Origin: an uncultured Gammaproteobacteria bacterium
GTDB lineage: Bacteria > Pseudomonadota > Gammaproteobacteria > Pseudomonadales > Litorivicinaceae
Reading direction: 5' to 3'
Assembly (NCBI GenBank): GCA_913057215.1
Contig: CAJXNQ010000002.1
Coordinates: 1-64,000, forward strand
DNA length: 64,000 nt
Positions 56,607 through 64,000 of this stretch are shown here, one piece after another; position 1 is the first letter of the stretch; each line of letters begins with the position of its first letter. Made by a program: the position numbers and the translations under genes. The notes beneath the pieces are model-generated. The model was not told the DNA's origin and made no database searches. It saw nothing but the letters and a program-made list of their open reading frames with translations.

Positions 56607-57396
56607 TGAGCAGGCTGGGCAGTCTAAAACGCTGGTGCGGGGTCTCTCGATCTTGCGTGCGTGCGCGACCAGTCGACATGGTCTCACCTTGGTTGAGATT
56701 GCGGAGCACACAGAGCTCGCCCCATCGACGGTGCACCGCTTATTGACCACTCTGGAGTCGCTGGAATTTTTATCGGTCGATACAGAGACGGGTCGTTGGC
56801 GGATCGCGGTGGCCGGATTCGAAATCGGCAATGCCTTTATCCGATCACGTGACTATATCGCACAACTTCGGCCGTTGATGACCGAGCTGTCCGAGGCAAC
56901 TGGGGAAACAGTGAACTTGGCAATTTTGTCAGATGAGCGCGCGCTCTTCGTGTCTCAAGTTGAGAGTGGGCACATGATGCGGATGGTTGCACCCTTGGGT
57001 TCGCGTGCGCCGCTGCACGCTTCAAGTGCAGGAAAGGCCTTGTTAGCAGGCAGCAGCGACGAGGTCCGCGATCTCATTATTGATGGGCTTGAATACCCGG
57101 AACTGACGGTGCATACCTTGAAAACCCAAAAGGCATATCGCTTAGAGATTGAGACGGTGATCGCAGACGGATGCGCCTATGATCGTGAGGAACATGTGGT
57201 GGGTATGCAGTGTGTGGCGGCGCCTGTGTTCAATGAGATTGGCGAGCCGATTTGTGCATTGAGTATCAGTGGGCCGAGTGTGCGGATGGATGCTGAACGC
57301 CTTCGCAGTAATGCGCAGGCTGTCAGGCGCGCATGCGCCGAGGCCACCAATCTTTTAGGTGGACAACCACCGGCACATTGGCATGCCTATGACTGA
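56599..57396 (+). CDS. IclR family transcriptional regulator
   Basis: 265 residues. An N-terminal winged helix (SILRACATSRHGLTLVEIAE ... PSTVHRLLTTLESLEF, about residues 15-60) and C-terminal IclR effector domain (about 75-250, MMRMVAPLGSRAPLHASSAGKALLA; YDREEHVVGMQCVAAPVFN) are both complete. It is downstream of recJ and overlaps the start of the ABC ATPase, so it could regulate the exporter or a distant catabolic operon. Effector unknown. Confidence 0.88.
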   Translation: MGDEQAGQSKTLVRGLSILRACATSRHGLTLVEIAEHTELAPSTVHRLLTTLESLEFLSVDTETGRWRIAVAGFEIGNAFIRSRDYIAQLRPLMTELSEATGETVNLAILSDERALFVSQVESGHMMRMVAPLGSRAPLHASSAGKALLAGSSDEVRDLIIDGLEYPELTVHTLKTQKAYRLEIETVIADGCAYDREEHVVGMQCVAAPVFNEIGEPICALSISGPSVRMDAERLRSNAQAVRRACAEATNLLGGQPPAHWHAYD

Positions 57397-58123
57397 TGTC
57401 ATCCTATCCGTCGAGGGGCTGAAAAAATCATACGACGATGTGATCGCGGTTGATGGGCTCGACTTCAGCATTGAGGCCGGCCAGTGCTTTGGGTTATTGG
57501 GCCCGAACGGTGCAGGCAAGACCACCACGCTGCAGATGCTTGAAGGGATGGAGTCACCCACCAGTGGTACCGTCACCTATCGCGGTGGACCCTTACCTCA
57601 AGACTACCAAGAGCGGATTGGTATTCAGTTTCAGGCGACAGCGCTTCAGGACTTTTTGACACCCTTTGATAATTTGAAACTATTTTCTCGGTTTTACGAC
57701 GATCCGATCCCGATGGATACGCTGATCGAGAAGTTTCGGTTAAGCGAATTTCTCCACCGCGATGCCAGACGGCTATCAGGCGGGCAGCGTCAACGGCTTC
57801 TGTTGGCGATGGCACTGGTGCATAACCCTGAAATTGTATTTTTAGATGAGCCCACAACCGGGCTTGATCCACGTTCACGGCGTGATCTCTGGGAAGTGGT
57901 GCGCGATCTGAAAAATGAAGGCCGCACCTTGATTTTGACCACGCACTACATGGAAGAGGCGGAAATCCTGTGTGATGAGCTTGTCATCTTGTCGCACGGC
58001 AAAACCTTGCTTGAGGGCACCCCACGTGCGCTCATCGAGGCAGCCGGTGTTGAAAACCTCGATGCCTTGTTTTTAAACCTAACCGGTGAGCATTTGGTGA
58101 AAACAGAAGAGGTGATCTCGTGA
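57389..58123 (+). CDS. ABC exporter ATP-binding protein
   Basis: 244 residues from ATG 57389, just inside the IclR gene end (57383 is an alternative). Walker A LLGPNGAGKTTTLQML, Q-loop GIQFQAT, signature RRLSGGQRQRLLLAMALVHN, Walker [13 protein letters not shown] and H-loop TTHYMEEAE are all intact. It belongs to the DrrA/CcmA-like exporter group. It pairs with the following ABC-2 permease, which it overlaps by 4 bases. Substrate unknown. Confidence 0.92.
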   Translation: MTDVILSVEGLKKSYDDVIAVDGLDFSIEAGQCFGLLGPNGAGKTTTLQMLEGMESPTSGTVTYRGGPLPQDYQERIGIQFQATALQDFLTPFDNLKLFSRFYDDPIPMDTLIEKFRLSEFLHRDARRLSGGQRQRLLLAMALVHNPEIVFLDEPTTGLDPRSRRDLWEVVRDLKNEGRTLILTTHYMEEAEILCDELVILSHGKTLLEGTPRALIEAAGVENLDALFLNLTGEHLVKTEEVIS

Positions 58124-59130
58124 GAGCATTGAAACGCTCACTGAGACGCACCGGTGCCATTTTTCATGCGAGAAATCTCGAATATCTGCGGGATCGCGCA
58201 AGTTTCGGTTGGAATCTGTTATTTCCGGTTTTAATTGTACTGGCTTTATCAATCGTATTTTCGGGGCCGCCACGGGCCTTATTCAGTGTGACGGTCATCG
58301 GTGATGGGATGGCTCCTGAGTTGGTCGAGTTCCCAGGGGTTGAGCGCATTGATGCCAACCAAGACAGAGCGCTTGCGCGTCTGTCCAGGCAGCAGACTGA
58401 TCTGGTCGTCGAGGCATCAGAGACAGCCGTTCAATACTGGGTCAATGGGAACTCGGCCAGTGGTGCGCTGCTTGAACTACTCTTGAAGTACACAGAATCG
58501 CGCCCGCTGACGCGTGGTTTGGCCGATGGCGAGGCGATCCGGTATGTCGACTGGGTGGTACCAGGGATTTTGGGCATGAACATGATGTACTCCGCGCTAT
58601 GGGGCGTTGGTTATGTGGTGGTCCGTTATCGTCAGTCCGGCTATTTGAGACGCTTGAAAGCGACGCCCCTGACTCAGTTTGAGTTTCTCTCCGCACAGGT
58701 GTTGTCTCGACTGATCGTGACACTCACGGCCAGTTTGATTGTATTTGTGGGGACCCATCTGATTCTCGACTATAAAATGGTGGGTAGTGCCTTGTTGTTG
58801 CTTTTGGTTGCGCTCCTCGGTGGATTGGCAATGATCACCTTGGGTCTTGCGATCGCCTGTCGGACCGAGAGTAAAGAATTTGCAGATGGGTTATTAAATG
58901 CGGTGACCTTCCCGATGCTGTTGTTGTCTGAAGTCTGGTTTTCACTCGATGGCAGCCCAGTGTGGGTACAAACAGTGGCTGCCTGTTTGCCGCTGACCCA
59001 TGTGCTTGACGCGGCGCGTGCGGTGATGCTCGACAATGCCGGCATCCCTGAGATTTGGCCGTCATTGTTGATCTTAGTGGGCTTCTGTGCTGCCGGAATG
59101 ACGCTCAGTATTCGACTCTTCAAATGGTGA
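58120..59130 (+). CDS. ABC-2 type transporter permease
   Basis: 336 residues starting at GTG 58120. One N-terminal transmembrane helix (FGWNLLFPVLIVLALSIVF), a large extracytoplasmic loop (about 48-140), then five helices (for example ALLLLLVALLGGLAMITLGL and WPSLLILVGFCAAGMTLSI): the ABC-2 membrane-domain layout. Partner of the ATPase before it. It is followed 4 bases on by the SDR gene, so probably all in one transcript. Confidence 0.9.
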   Translation: MRALKRSLRRTGAIFHARNLEYLRDRASFGWNLLFPVLIVLALSIVFSGPPRALFSVTVIGDGMAPELVEFPGVERIDANQDRALARLSRQQTDLVVEASETAVQYWVNGNSASGALLELLLKYTESRPLTRGLADGEAIRYVDWVVPGILGMNMMYSALWGVGYVVVRYRQSGYLRRLKATPLTQFEFLSAQVLSRLIVTLTASLIVFVGTHLILDYKMVGSALLLLLVALLGGLAMITLGLAIACRTESKEFADGLLNAVTFPMLLLSEVWFSLDGSPVWVQTVAACLPLTHVLDAARAVMLDNAGIPEIWPSLLILVGFCAAGMTLSIRLFKW

Positions 59131-59134
59131 TGTC

Positions 59135-59869
59135 ATGACACGAACGGCTCTGATTCAAGGTGGCTCTGGCGGGATCGGTCGTGCGCTGAGCGCGGTCATA
59201 CGCGCCTCAGGTGAGTTTGATCAACTCATTGTCACGGCTCGCGATCCAGCCACTGTCGGATCGGACGATCCAAACACGCACGCAGTTGCACTGGATTTAA
59301 CCTCGGATACATCCATTGAAGAAGCCGCAGCCTCCGTGCGTCAACTGACCGACCGCCTGCATTTGGTGATCACCACGGCTGGACTGTTAAAAGACGATGC
59401 GCTTGAGATTCGACCGGAGAAAAAGCTCACGGATTTGAATCGTGCGAGCCTCATGCAGGTGTTTGATGTGAACTGCTTTGGCCCCTTTCTTTGGTACAAA
59501 GCACTCTATCCCTGCTTACGGCATCGCGAGGCACTGACCATCGCCACCTTGTCCGCCCGCGTCAGTTCGATTGGCGATAATCGCTTGGGTGGTTGGCACA
59601 GTTACAGAGCCAGTAAGACTGCGCAAAATATGCTGACCCAGAATTTGAGTCTAGAGCTTCGGCGTACCAATCCACAGGCCATTGTCGTGGGCTTGCATCC
59701 AGGGACAGTCGATACGGATCTTTCAAAACCCTTCCAGTCAGGGGTCTCGCCCGACAAACTCTTCAGCCCGGAGCAGTCTGCGCAGTACCTGTGGTCTGTG
59801 TTATCAGCACTGACGGTTGAGCGAAGTGGTCAAGTGATCGACTGGAACGACCAAACGATCATGCCCTAA
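59135..59869 (+). CDS. Short-chain dehydrogenase/reductase (C-factor-like)
   Basis: 244 residues. N-terminal nucleotide loop QGGSGGIGRALSAVI (GxxxGxG), a conserved Asn in NCFGPFLWYKA, and the catalytic YxxxK in SYRASKTAQNML preceded by Ser in LSARVSSIGDN. LGLHPGTVDTDLSKPF-type C-terminus (VVGLHPGTVDTDLS) is typical of the CsgA/C-factor group of SDRs. Substrate unknown. Only 4 bases from the ABC permease. Confidence 0.87.
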   Translation: MTRTALIQGGSGGIGRALSAVIRASGEFDQLIVTARDPATVGSDDPNTHAVALDLTSDTSIEEAAASVRQLTDRLHLVITTAGLLKDDALEIRPEKKLTDLNRASLMQVFDVNCFGPFLWYKALYPCLRHREALTIATLSARVSSIGDNRLGGWHSYRASKTAQNMLTQNLSLELRRTNPQAIVVGLHPGTVDTDLSKPFQSGVSPDKLFSPEQSAQYLWSVLSALTVERSGQVIDWNDQTIMP

Positions 59870-59950
59870 AATCGATCCATTGCGTCTTTAAAAGTGAACC
59901 TTCCGATCCCAATTTAAAACGTATTGGATTGAATCCGTGAATCGTGGAGT

Positions 59951-60847
59951 GTGGTGGTGGACCGATTATCCCGAGTACCTATTTTTGTTGCCGTCGCACG
60001 TCACGGCAGTTTCGCAGAGGCGGCACGTCGTCTCGGTATGACAGGGTCGGCGGTCAGCAAACAAGTGCAGCGACTGGAAAATGATCTGGGTGCACGTTTG
60101 TTTCACCGGACAACGCGGCAACTGAGTCTCACCGACGAAGGCTCTTTTTTGTTCGAACGCTCAGCACCTCTGGTGGAGGGAATAGAAGAAGTCGGTGAGA
60201 TGCTTGCCGGTCGTAAAGCGAAGCCAGAGGGAACACTTCGTTTGTCTGCACCGGTCGCGCTGGCGCAACGCGTGTTAAAAGAACCTCTGAGTGCATTTGC
60301 GGGCAAATATCCGGATGTCCATCTACATGTTGAGCTGTCCGATCGATTTGTCGATTTGGTCGGCGAAGGCTTTGATTTGGCGGTGCGGATCGGACATCTC
60401 GAGGACTCGTCATTGGTTGCGCGTCGGTTGGCTGATGTTGAGATGGTGTTGGTCGGGGCGCCGATTTTATTGGCGGAATACGGATCACCAGACAACCTCG
60501 TAGATGTGTCCCGCATCCCTTTTATCCATTATGGAACGGATCGGACGCAGCAGCGTATGTTGTTTCAGCGGGGCACTGAAGAACCGGAGCAGATCACGAC
60601 TGAAGCGCGTTTATCAACAAACAATGACCAAATGATGGTGTCGTTTGCACGGGCAGGGCTCGGTATGATTTTGCTGCCGCGATTTATGGTTGAGGAGGAA
60701 CTCGGCAATGGGAAACTCCGCGAAGTCTTGCCCGAATATCGCCCCTATCCGGATCGCAAACTGTATGCCGTGTTTCCGCACGGACGCCATCTGCCGCTGA
60801 AGACGCGCGTGTTGATCGACTTTTTAGTGGAAGAGATGAGCCGCTGA
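59951..60847 (+). CDS. LysR family transcriptional regulator
   Basis: 298 residues. The N-terminal HTH (FVAVARHGSFAEAARRLGMT ... SAVSKQVQRLENDLGARLF) is at about residues 10-50; the effector domain (90-290) includes LHVELSDRFVDLVGEGFDLA, typical of the DNA-binding LysR group near CrgA/YhjC. The start could be any of three tandem GTGs (59951, 59954, 59957). In the 81-base upstream gap, CCAAT...ATTGG (59909-59927) and GGATT-G-AATCC (59926-59936) are inverted repeats that could be autoregulatory sites. Target unknown. Confidence 0.85.
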   Translation: MVVDRLSRVPIFVAVARHGSFAEAARRLGMTGSAVSKQVQRLENDLGARLFHRTTRQLSLTDEGSFLFERSAPLVEGIEEVGEMLAGRKAKPEGTLRLSAPVALAQRVLKEPLSAFAGKYPDVHLHVELSDRFVDLVGEGFDLAVRIGHLEDSSLVARRLADVEMVLVGAPILLAEYGSPDNLVDVSRIPFIHYGTDRTQQRMLFQRGTEEPEQITTEARLSTNNDQMMVSFARAGLGMILLPRFMVEEELGNGKLREVLPEYRPYPDRKLYAVFPHGRHLPLKTRVLIDFLVEEMSR

Positions 60848-60865
60848 TTCCTCAAGCGGCTCATC
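60835..60865. terminator. Bidirectional hairpin between lysR and maeB
   Basis: GATGAGCCGCT (60835-60845) pairs with AGCGGCTCATC (60855-60865) as an 11-base-pair stem with a nine-base loop. It covers the last codons of lysR and ends just before the maeB stop. No clear T-run follows, so it may act as a transcript-end stabiliser rather than a strong intrinsic terminator. Confidence 0.5.
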
Positions 60866-60868
60866 CAA

Positions 60869-63142
60869 TCAGGCCTCGTTGCGATTGACGTTGGCAAGCG
60901 CCACGGCTGCCATATTGAGGATCCCGCGTGGTGAGTTCGATGCAGTGGCCACGTGTGCTTCTTTGCCGAGTCCGAGTAACACCGGCCCGACAGTCACGCC
61001 ACCACCGAGCATTTTCAACAGGTTCCGTGCAATATTCGCGCTGTCTAGATTTGGACACACCAGCAGATTGGCTGCACCGCTTAAGCGTGTATCGGGCAGC
61101 AGATCGAGACGCACTTTTTCATCCAACGCAGCATCGGCATGCATTTCTCCATCGGCCTCGATATCTGGATAGCGATCCATGAATAGTGCCGTAGCTTCCC
61201 GCACTTTGTTGGCACTCTCTGTCGTAGCTGAGCCGAAGTTTGAGTGCGATAAAAATGCAGCTTTTGGCTGGATTCCAAAGCGGCGGATTTCATCAGCTGC
61301 AAGTTTTGCAAGCTCACACAACTGCTCTGCAGTCGGATCCGGATTGACATGGGTGTCTGTTAAAAACAGCGTGCCCTGAGGCAGAATCAAAACCGTCAAC
61401 GCACCAACGACTGGAGAGTTCTCTTTGCGGCCGAGAATCTCTTCGGCCAATTGCAGATGCTTTTGATAGGTACCAAAAGTGCCACACAACATTGCATCGG
61501 CATCACCGCGTTTCAGCATCATCGAGGCCACCACGGTGGTGTTGGCGCGTACCCGCGTTTGTGCCGCCTTGGGCGTCATCCCATGGCGTGCCATGAGCTT
61601 CGAGTAGTCTTCGCCAATGGGGGTGACGAAGGAATCATCGAGGTTGTCGACAATTTGGAAGTCTTCATCGGCACGGATCGCAAGGCCCATGGAGGCAATC
61701 TTGTCGATAATGACTTGGCGACGACCCACCAAGGTGACGTCGGCCAGGTCCTCAGAAATAATCAGTTGGCAGGCTTGCAGCATTTTACCGCCTTCGCCCT
61801 CAGCCAAGACCAGGCGACGTTTGGTTGCGCGTGCAGCCTCGAACATGGGCTTCATCAGCATGCCTGAGCGCCATACAAACCGACTCAGATCTTCACGATA
61901 GGCATCGAGATCCTCGATCGGACGGGTCGCAACTCCACTGGCTTGGGCTGCGCGTGCCACGCCGGGTGGGATCTCCATGATGAGTCTGGGATCAAACGGC
62001 TTTGGAATGAGATATTCAGCGCCGAAGGTCAACTGTTCGCCCTGATAGGTTGAAATGACCTCATCCGACGGTGGGGTGTGCACCATCGCTGCGATGGCTT
62101 CAGCACAGGCTGCTTTCATCTCTTCGTTGATGACGGTTGCACCGCAGTCAAGCGCGCCACGGAACAAGAACGGGAAGCATAAGACGTTGTTAATTTGGTT
62201 TGGATAATCAGAGCGGCCAGTGGCAATCAGTGCATCTGGACGCACTTCTTTGACAAGCTCCGGCATGATCTCGGGTGTTGGGTTAGCGAGTGCAAAGATC
62301 ACCGGGCGGTCGGCCATGGTTTTGACTTCGTCTTGCGTAATGACGCCTGGGACAGACAGCCCCAGGAAAGCATCCGCACCCACCAACGCTTCGGCGAGTG
62401 TTCGAAGCTCCGTGTCGCGAGCATACTGCGCTTTGTATTGATCCATGGGTTCTTCGCGGTCCGGGCGCAACACACCGTGCTGATCACACACAATGATGTT
62501 TTCTGCTTTCACACCGAGTGTTTTCAGCATGTTAAGACACGCCATGGCCGCCGCGCCCGCACCCGAGCACACCAGTTTGACTTGGTCCATGGGTTTGCCA
62601 ATCAGTCGCATGGCATTGAGCATGCCGGCACCGACGACGATCGCAGTTCCGTGCTGATCATCGTGGAACACGGGGATGTTCATTTTTTCTCTGAGTCGGG
62701 TTTCGATCTCAAAACACTCAGGTGCCTTGATGTCTTCCAGATTGATGCCACCAAATGAGGGCTCGAGCGCACTGACGACGTCACAGAAGCGGTCAACATC
62801 CGTGGTGTCGACTTCGATGTCGATGGAATTGATATTGGCAAACTTTTTGAACAACACGCTCTTGCCTTCCATCACCGGCTTCGAGGCCAGTGGCCCAATG
62901 GCGCCAAGGCCGAGTACAGCCGTTCCATTGGTGATGACGGCGACCATGTTTCCGCGTGCCGTCAGCTCCGCGGCCTTACTTGGATCCTCTGCAATCTCAG
63001 TGCAGGCATAGGCAACGCCCGGACTGTAGGCAAGTGCTAAATCACGTTGCGTGGCCAAGGGTTTTGTCGCTGTGATTTCTAACTTTCCGGCAGGTTCGGC
63101 GCGGTGATAATTCAGGGCAGCTTCACGGAGGTCATTCGACAT
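60869..63142 (-). CDS. maeB: NADP-dependent malic enzyme with phosphotransacetylase-like domain
   Basis: 757 residues from ATG 63142 (E. coli MaeB 759). Oxidatively decarboxylates malate to pyruvate. The N-terminal malic domain has [18 protein letters not shown] and [13 protein letters not shown]; the Rossmann domain has [16 protein letters not shown]. From about residue 430 a PTA-like domain follows ([33 protein letters not shown]), which in MaeB is regulatory. The ORF extends upstream to 63193, but GGAAATCG before 63142 and homology favour that start. Confidence 0.95.
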   Translation of the reverse strand: MSNDLREAALNYHRAEPAGKLEITATKPLATQRDLALAYSPGVAYACTEIAEDPSKAAELTARGNMVAVITNGTAVLGLGAIGPLASKPVMEGKSVLFKKFANINSIDIEVDTTDVDRFCDVVSALEPSFGGINLEDIKAPECFEIETRLREKMNIPVFHDDQHGTAIVVGAGMLNAMRLIGKPMDQVKLVCSGAGAAAMACLNMLKTLGVKAENIIVCDQHGVLRPDREEPMDQYKAQYARDTELRTLAEALVGADAFLGLSVPGVITQDEVKTMADRPVIFALANPTPEIMPELVKEVRPDALIATGRSDYPNQINNVLCFPFLFRGALDCGATVINEEMKAACAEAIAAMVHTPPSDEVISTYQGEQLTFGAEYLIPKPFDPRLIMEIPPGVARAAQASGVATRPIEDLDAYREDLSRFVWRSGMLMKPMFEAARATKRRLVLAEGEGGKMLQACQLIISEDLADVTLVGRRQVIIDKIASMGLAIRADEDFQIVDNLDDSFVTPIGEDYSKLMARHGMTPKAAQTRVRANTTVVASMMLKRGDADAMLCGTFGTYQKHLQLAEEILGRKENSPVVGALTVLILPQGTLFLTDTHVNPDPTAEQLCELAKLAADEIRRFGIQPKAAFLSHSNFGSATTESANKVREATALFMDRYPDIEADGEMHADAALDEKVRLDLLPDTRLSGAANLLVCPNLDSANIARNLLKMLGGGVTVGPVLLGLGKEAHVATASNSPRGILNMAAVALANVNRNEA

Positions 63143-63219
63143 AGAAACGATTTCCATTTTTGTAGGGGGTTGTTTTCGGCTAGTGTAACGCACTTCTGAA
63201 CGTGCGAAAGAGGGACAGG

Positions 63220-63600
63220 ATGCAGATTGGTCGAATGGGCGTCATCTTTGGTTTGGCGCTGGTTGTCGGATCCATCATTTCGATGTGGTTACCTGAGAGT
63301 GAATCTCAAATCGAGGAAGATCTGTTTTCTGAAATCACCTACCACACCGGTGAGCTCAAACTCATCACAGATCAATTGGTTGCACTGAGAGATAAGGTGG
63401 TCGGCAGTCAGCAAGCGCAGATTGATCAGCGTTTGCAAAAGGCCGCCGATTGGTTGACGGCATTTCGTCCCACCGGTGAGACACACGCGGAGCGAACCGC
63501 CTATTTGATCAGCCAGCGCGATGAACTTCTGGACTTGGTGGATGAACTATCCGCGCTTCGAAAATCGTTGATGGACTCGAATCCATCGGCCACCGAGTGA
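63220..63600 (+). CDS. Hypothetical membrane-anchored coiled-coil protein
   Basis: 126 residues from ATG 63220 (GAGGGACAGG upstream; a GTG at 63202 is in frame). One N-terminal hydrophobic helix (MGVIFGLALVVGSIISMWL) is followed by a charged, heptad-like helical region (LKLITDQLVALRDKVV ... LLDLVDELSALRKSLMD). It could be anchored with its coil in the periplasm. No domain recognised. Divergent from maeB; 29 bases before the phosphoribosyltransferase gene, probably the same operon. Confidence 0.65.
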   Translation: MQIGRMGVIFGLALVVGSIISMWLPESESQIEEDLFSEITYHTGELKLITDQLVALRDKVVGSQQAQIDQRLQKAADWLTAFRPTGETHAERTAYLISQRDELLDLVDELSALRKSLMDSNPSATE

Positions 63601-63629
63601 TATCCTGATTTTTTGAACGGAGAATGCCC

Positions 63630-64000
63630 ATGAGCACCCGACTTCGGTTCTCATATGCGGAGCTACACCAAACCATTGCCGAAGCGGCAACGCGCATTAT
63701 TGCCAGTGATTTTCAGTTTGATGTCATCCTTGCGATTGGCGGCGGCGGATTTATTCCGGCGCGGATTTTACGCACCTATGTCGAAAAGCCACTCATAGCC
63801 ATCTCGCTTGCACGCTATCACCCCGATGAGCCACCTTCGGCACAGCCGCACAAGCTGCAATGGGTCGATGGCGTGAACAACATGATCACAGGCAAGCGTG
63901 TGTTGTTAGTCGATGAAGTGGATGATGAACGAACCACGCTGGCCTTCGCCATTGGCGAGTTGTTGGCCGAAGAGCCCGCTGAAATCGGTGTGTTTGTGAT
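63630..64000 (+). CDS. Phosphoribosyltransferase (partial)
   Basis: The first 123 codons of a PRTase, cut by the window edge. The start ATG 63630 follows ACGGAGAATGCCC. ILAIGGGGFIPARIL is the N-terminal glycine-rich loop, and VLLVDEVDDERTTL is the PRPP-binding motif (hydrophobic strand, two acids, then T/S-rich loop), with E-V-D-D-E in place of the usual E-D-x-x-D. It is most like hypoxanthine/xanthine-guanine-type PRTases; the substrate cannot be fixed without the C-terminus. Confidence 0.8.
   Translation, partial: MSTRLRFSYAELHQTIAEAATRIIASDFQFDVILAIGGGGFIPARILRTYVEKPLIAISLARYHPDEPPSAQPHKLQWVDGVNNMITGKRVLLVDEVDDERTTLAFAIGELLAEEPAEIGVFV

Overview
This window is a chromosomal segment of a gammaproteobacterium. 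Evidence for that placement: the complete S10-spc-alpha ribosomal operons in the usual order, fabA-fabB, csrA, the rpsP-rimM-trmD-rplS operon next to ffh, and the xerD-dsbC-hom-thrC-recJ order typical of Pseudomonas and Oceanospirillales relatives. A class I PHA synthase cluster, an AcuI-type acryloyl-CoA reductase, an MmsA-type dehydrogenase and tight gene packing suggest a marine Oceanospirillales/Pseudomonadales-like bacterium. That narrower placement is inference.

Layout. 1-13.8 kb: end of tuf, a terminator, then the S10 operon (own promoter at 143-171), spc operon through secY and rpmJ, and alpha operon (own promoter at 10795-10823) to rplQ, closed by terminator hairpins shared with convergent uvrA. 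13.8-20.7 kb: uvrA and ssb, divergent, with a weak LexA-like site between them; an atypical RmlD-like protein; a reverse-strand fabA-fabB-GST operon. 20.8-25.8 kb: class I fumarase, a tartrate/D-malate dehydrogenase, PCD, an ATP-grasp GshB-like enzyme and AcuI. 25.9-31.0 kb: phasin, phaR, phaC, mmsA and a LysR regulator. Three TTGTGC/GTTGC-type palindromes lie around the phasin promoter and a duplicated 12-bp palindrome lies between mmsA and lysR. 31.0-33.25 kb: a more AT-rich AbiE toxin-antitoxin island preceded by two matching operator palindromes and closed by its own terminator. 33.3-44.0 kb: prfC, a TatD-like hydrolase, an RND pump with adaptor, csrA, a small Nif3/CutA-like protein, two Nudix enzymes, a CorC/CNNM protein and a CcsA-like protein. 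44.0-48.0 kb: ffh, then rpsP-rimM-trmD-rplS, then a Crp/Fnr regulator whose 5' coding region contains a terminator-like hairpin. 48.1-56.6 kb: a multi-pass membrane protein behind a Crp-like operator, xerD, dsbC, alaC-like, hom, thrC, recJ. 56.6-64 kb: an IclR regulator, a two-gene ABC exporter, an SDR, a LysR regulator, maeB, a small membrane-anchored protein and the start of a phosphoribosyltransferase.

How the genes work together. Most of the window is core information processing and amino acid metabolism. The accessory interest is in (i) the acuI-phaP-phaR-phaC-mmsA-lysR block, which could join C3 acyl-CoA/semialdehyde catabolism to carbon storage, (ii) the autoregulated AbiE cassette, and (iii) the Crp/Fnr-membrane protein pair. 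I saw no tRNA, rRNA, CRISPR array, insertion sequence or prophage. Convergent neighbours are packed very tightly: several share stop codons or overlap.
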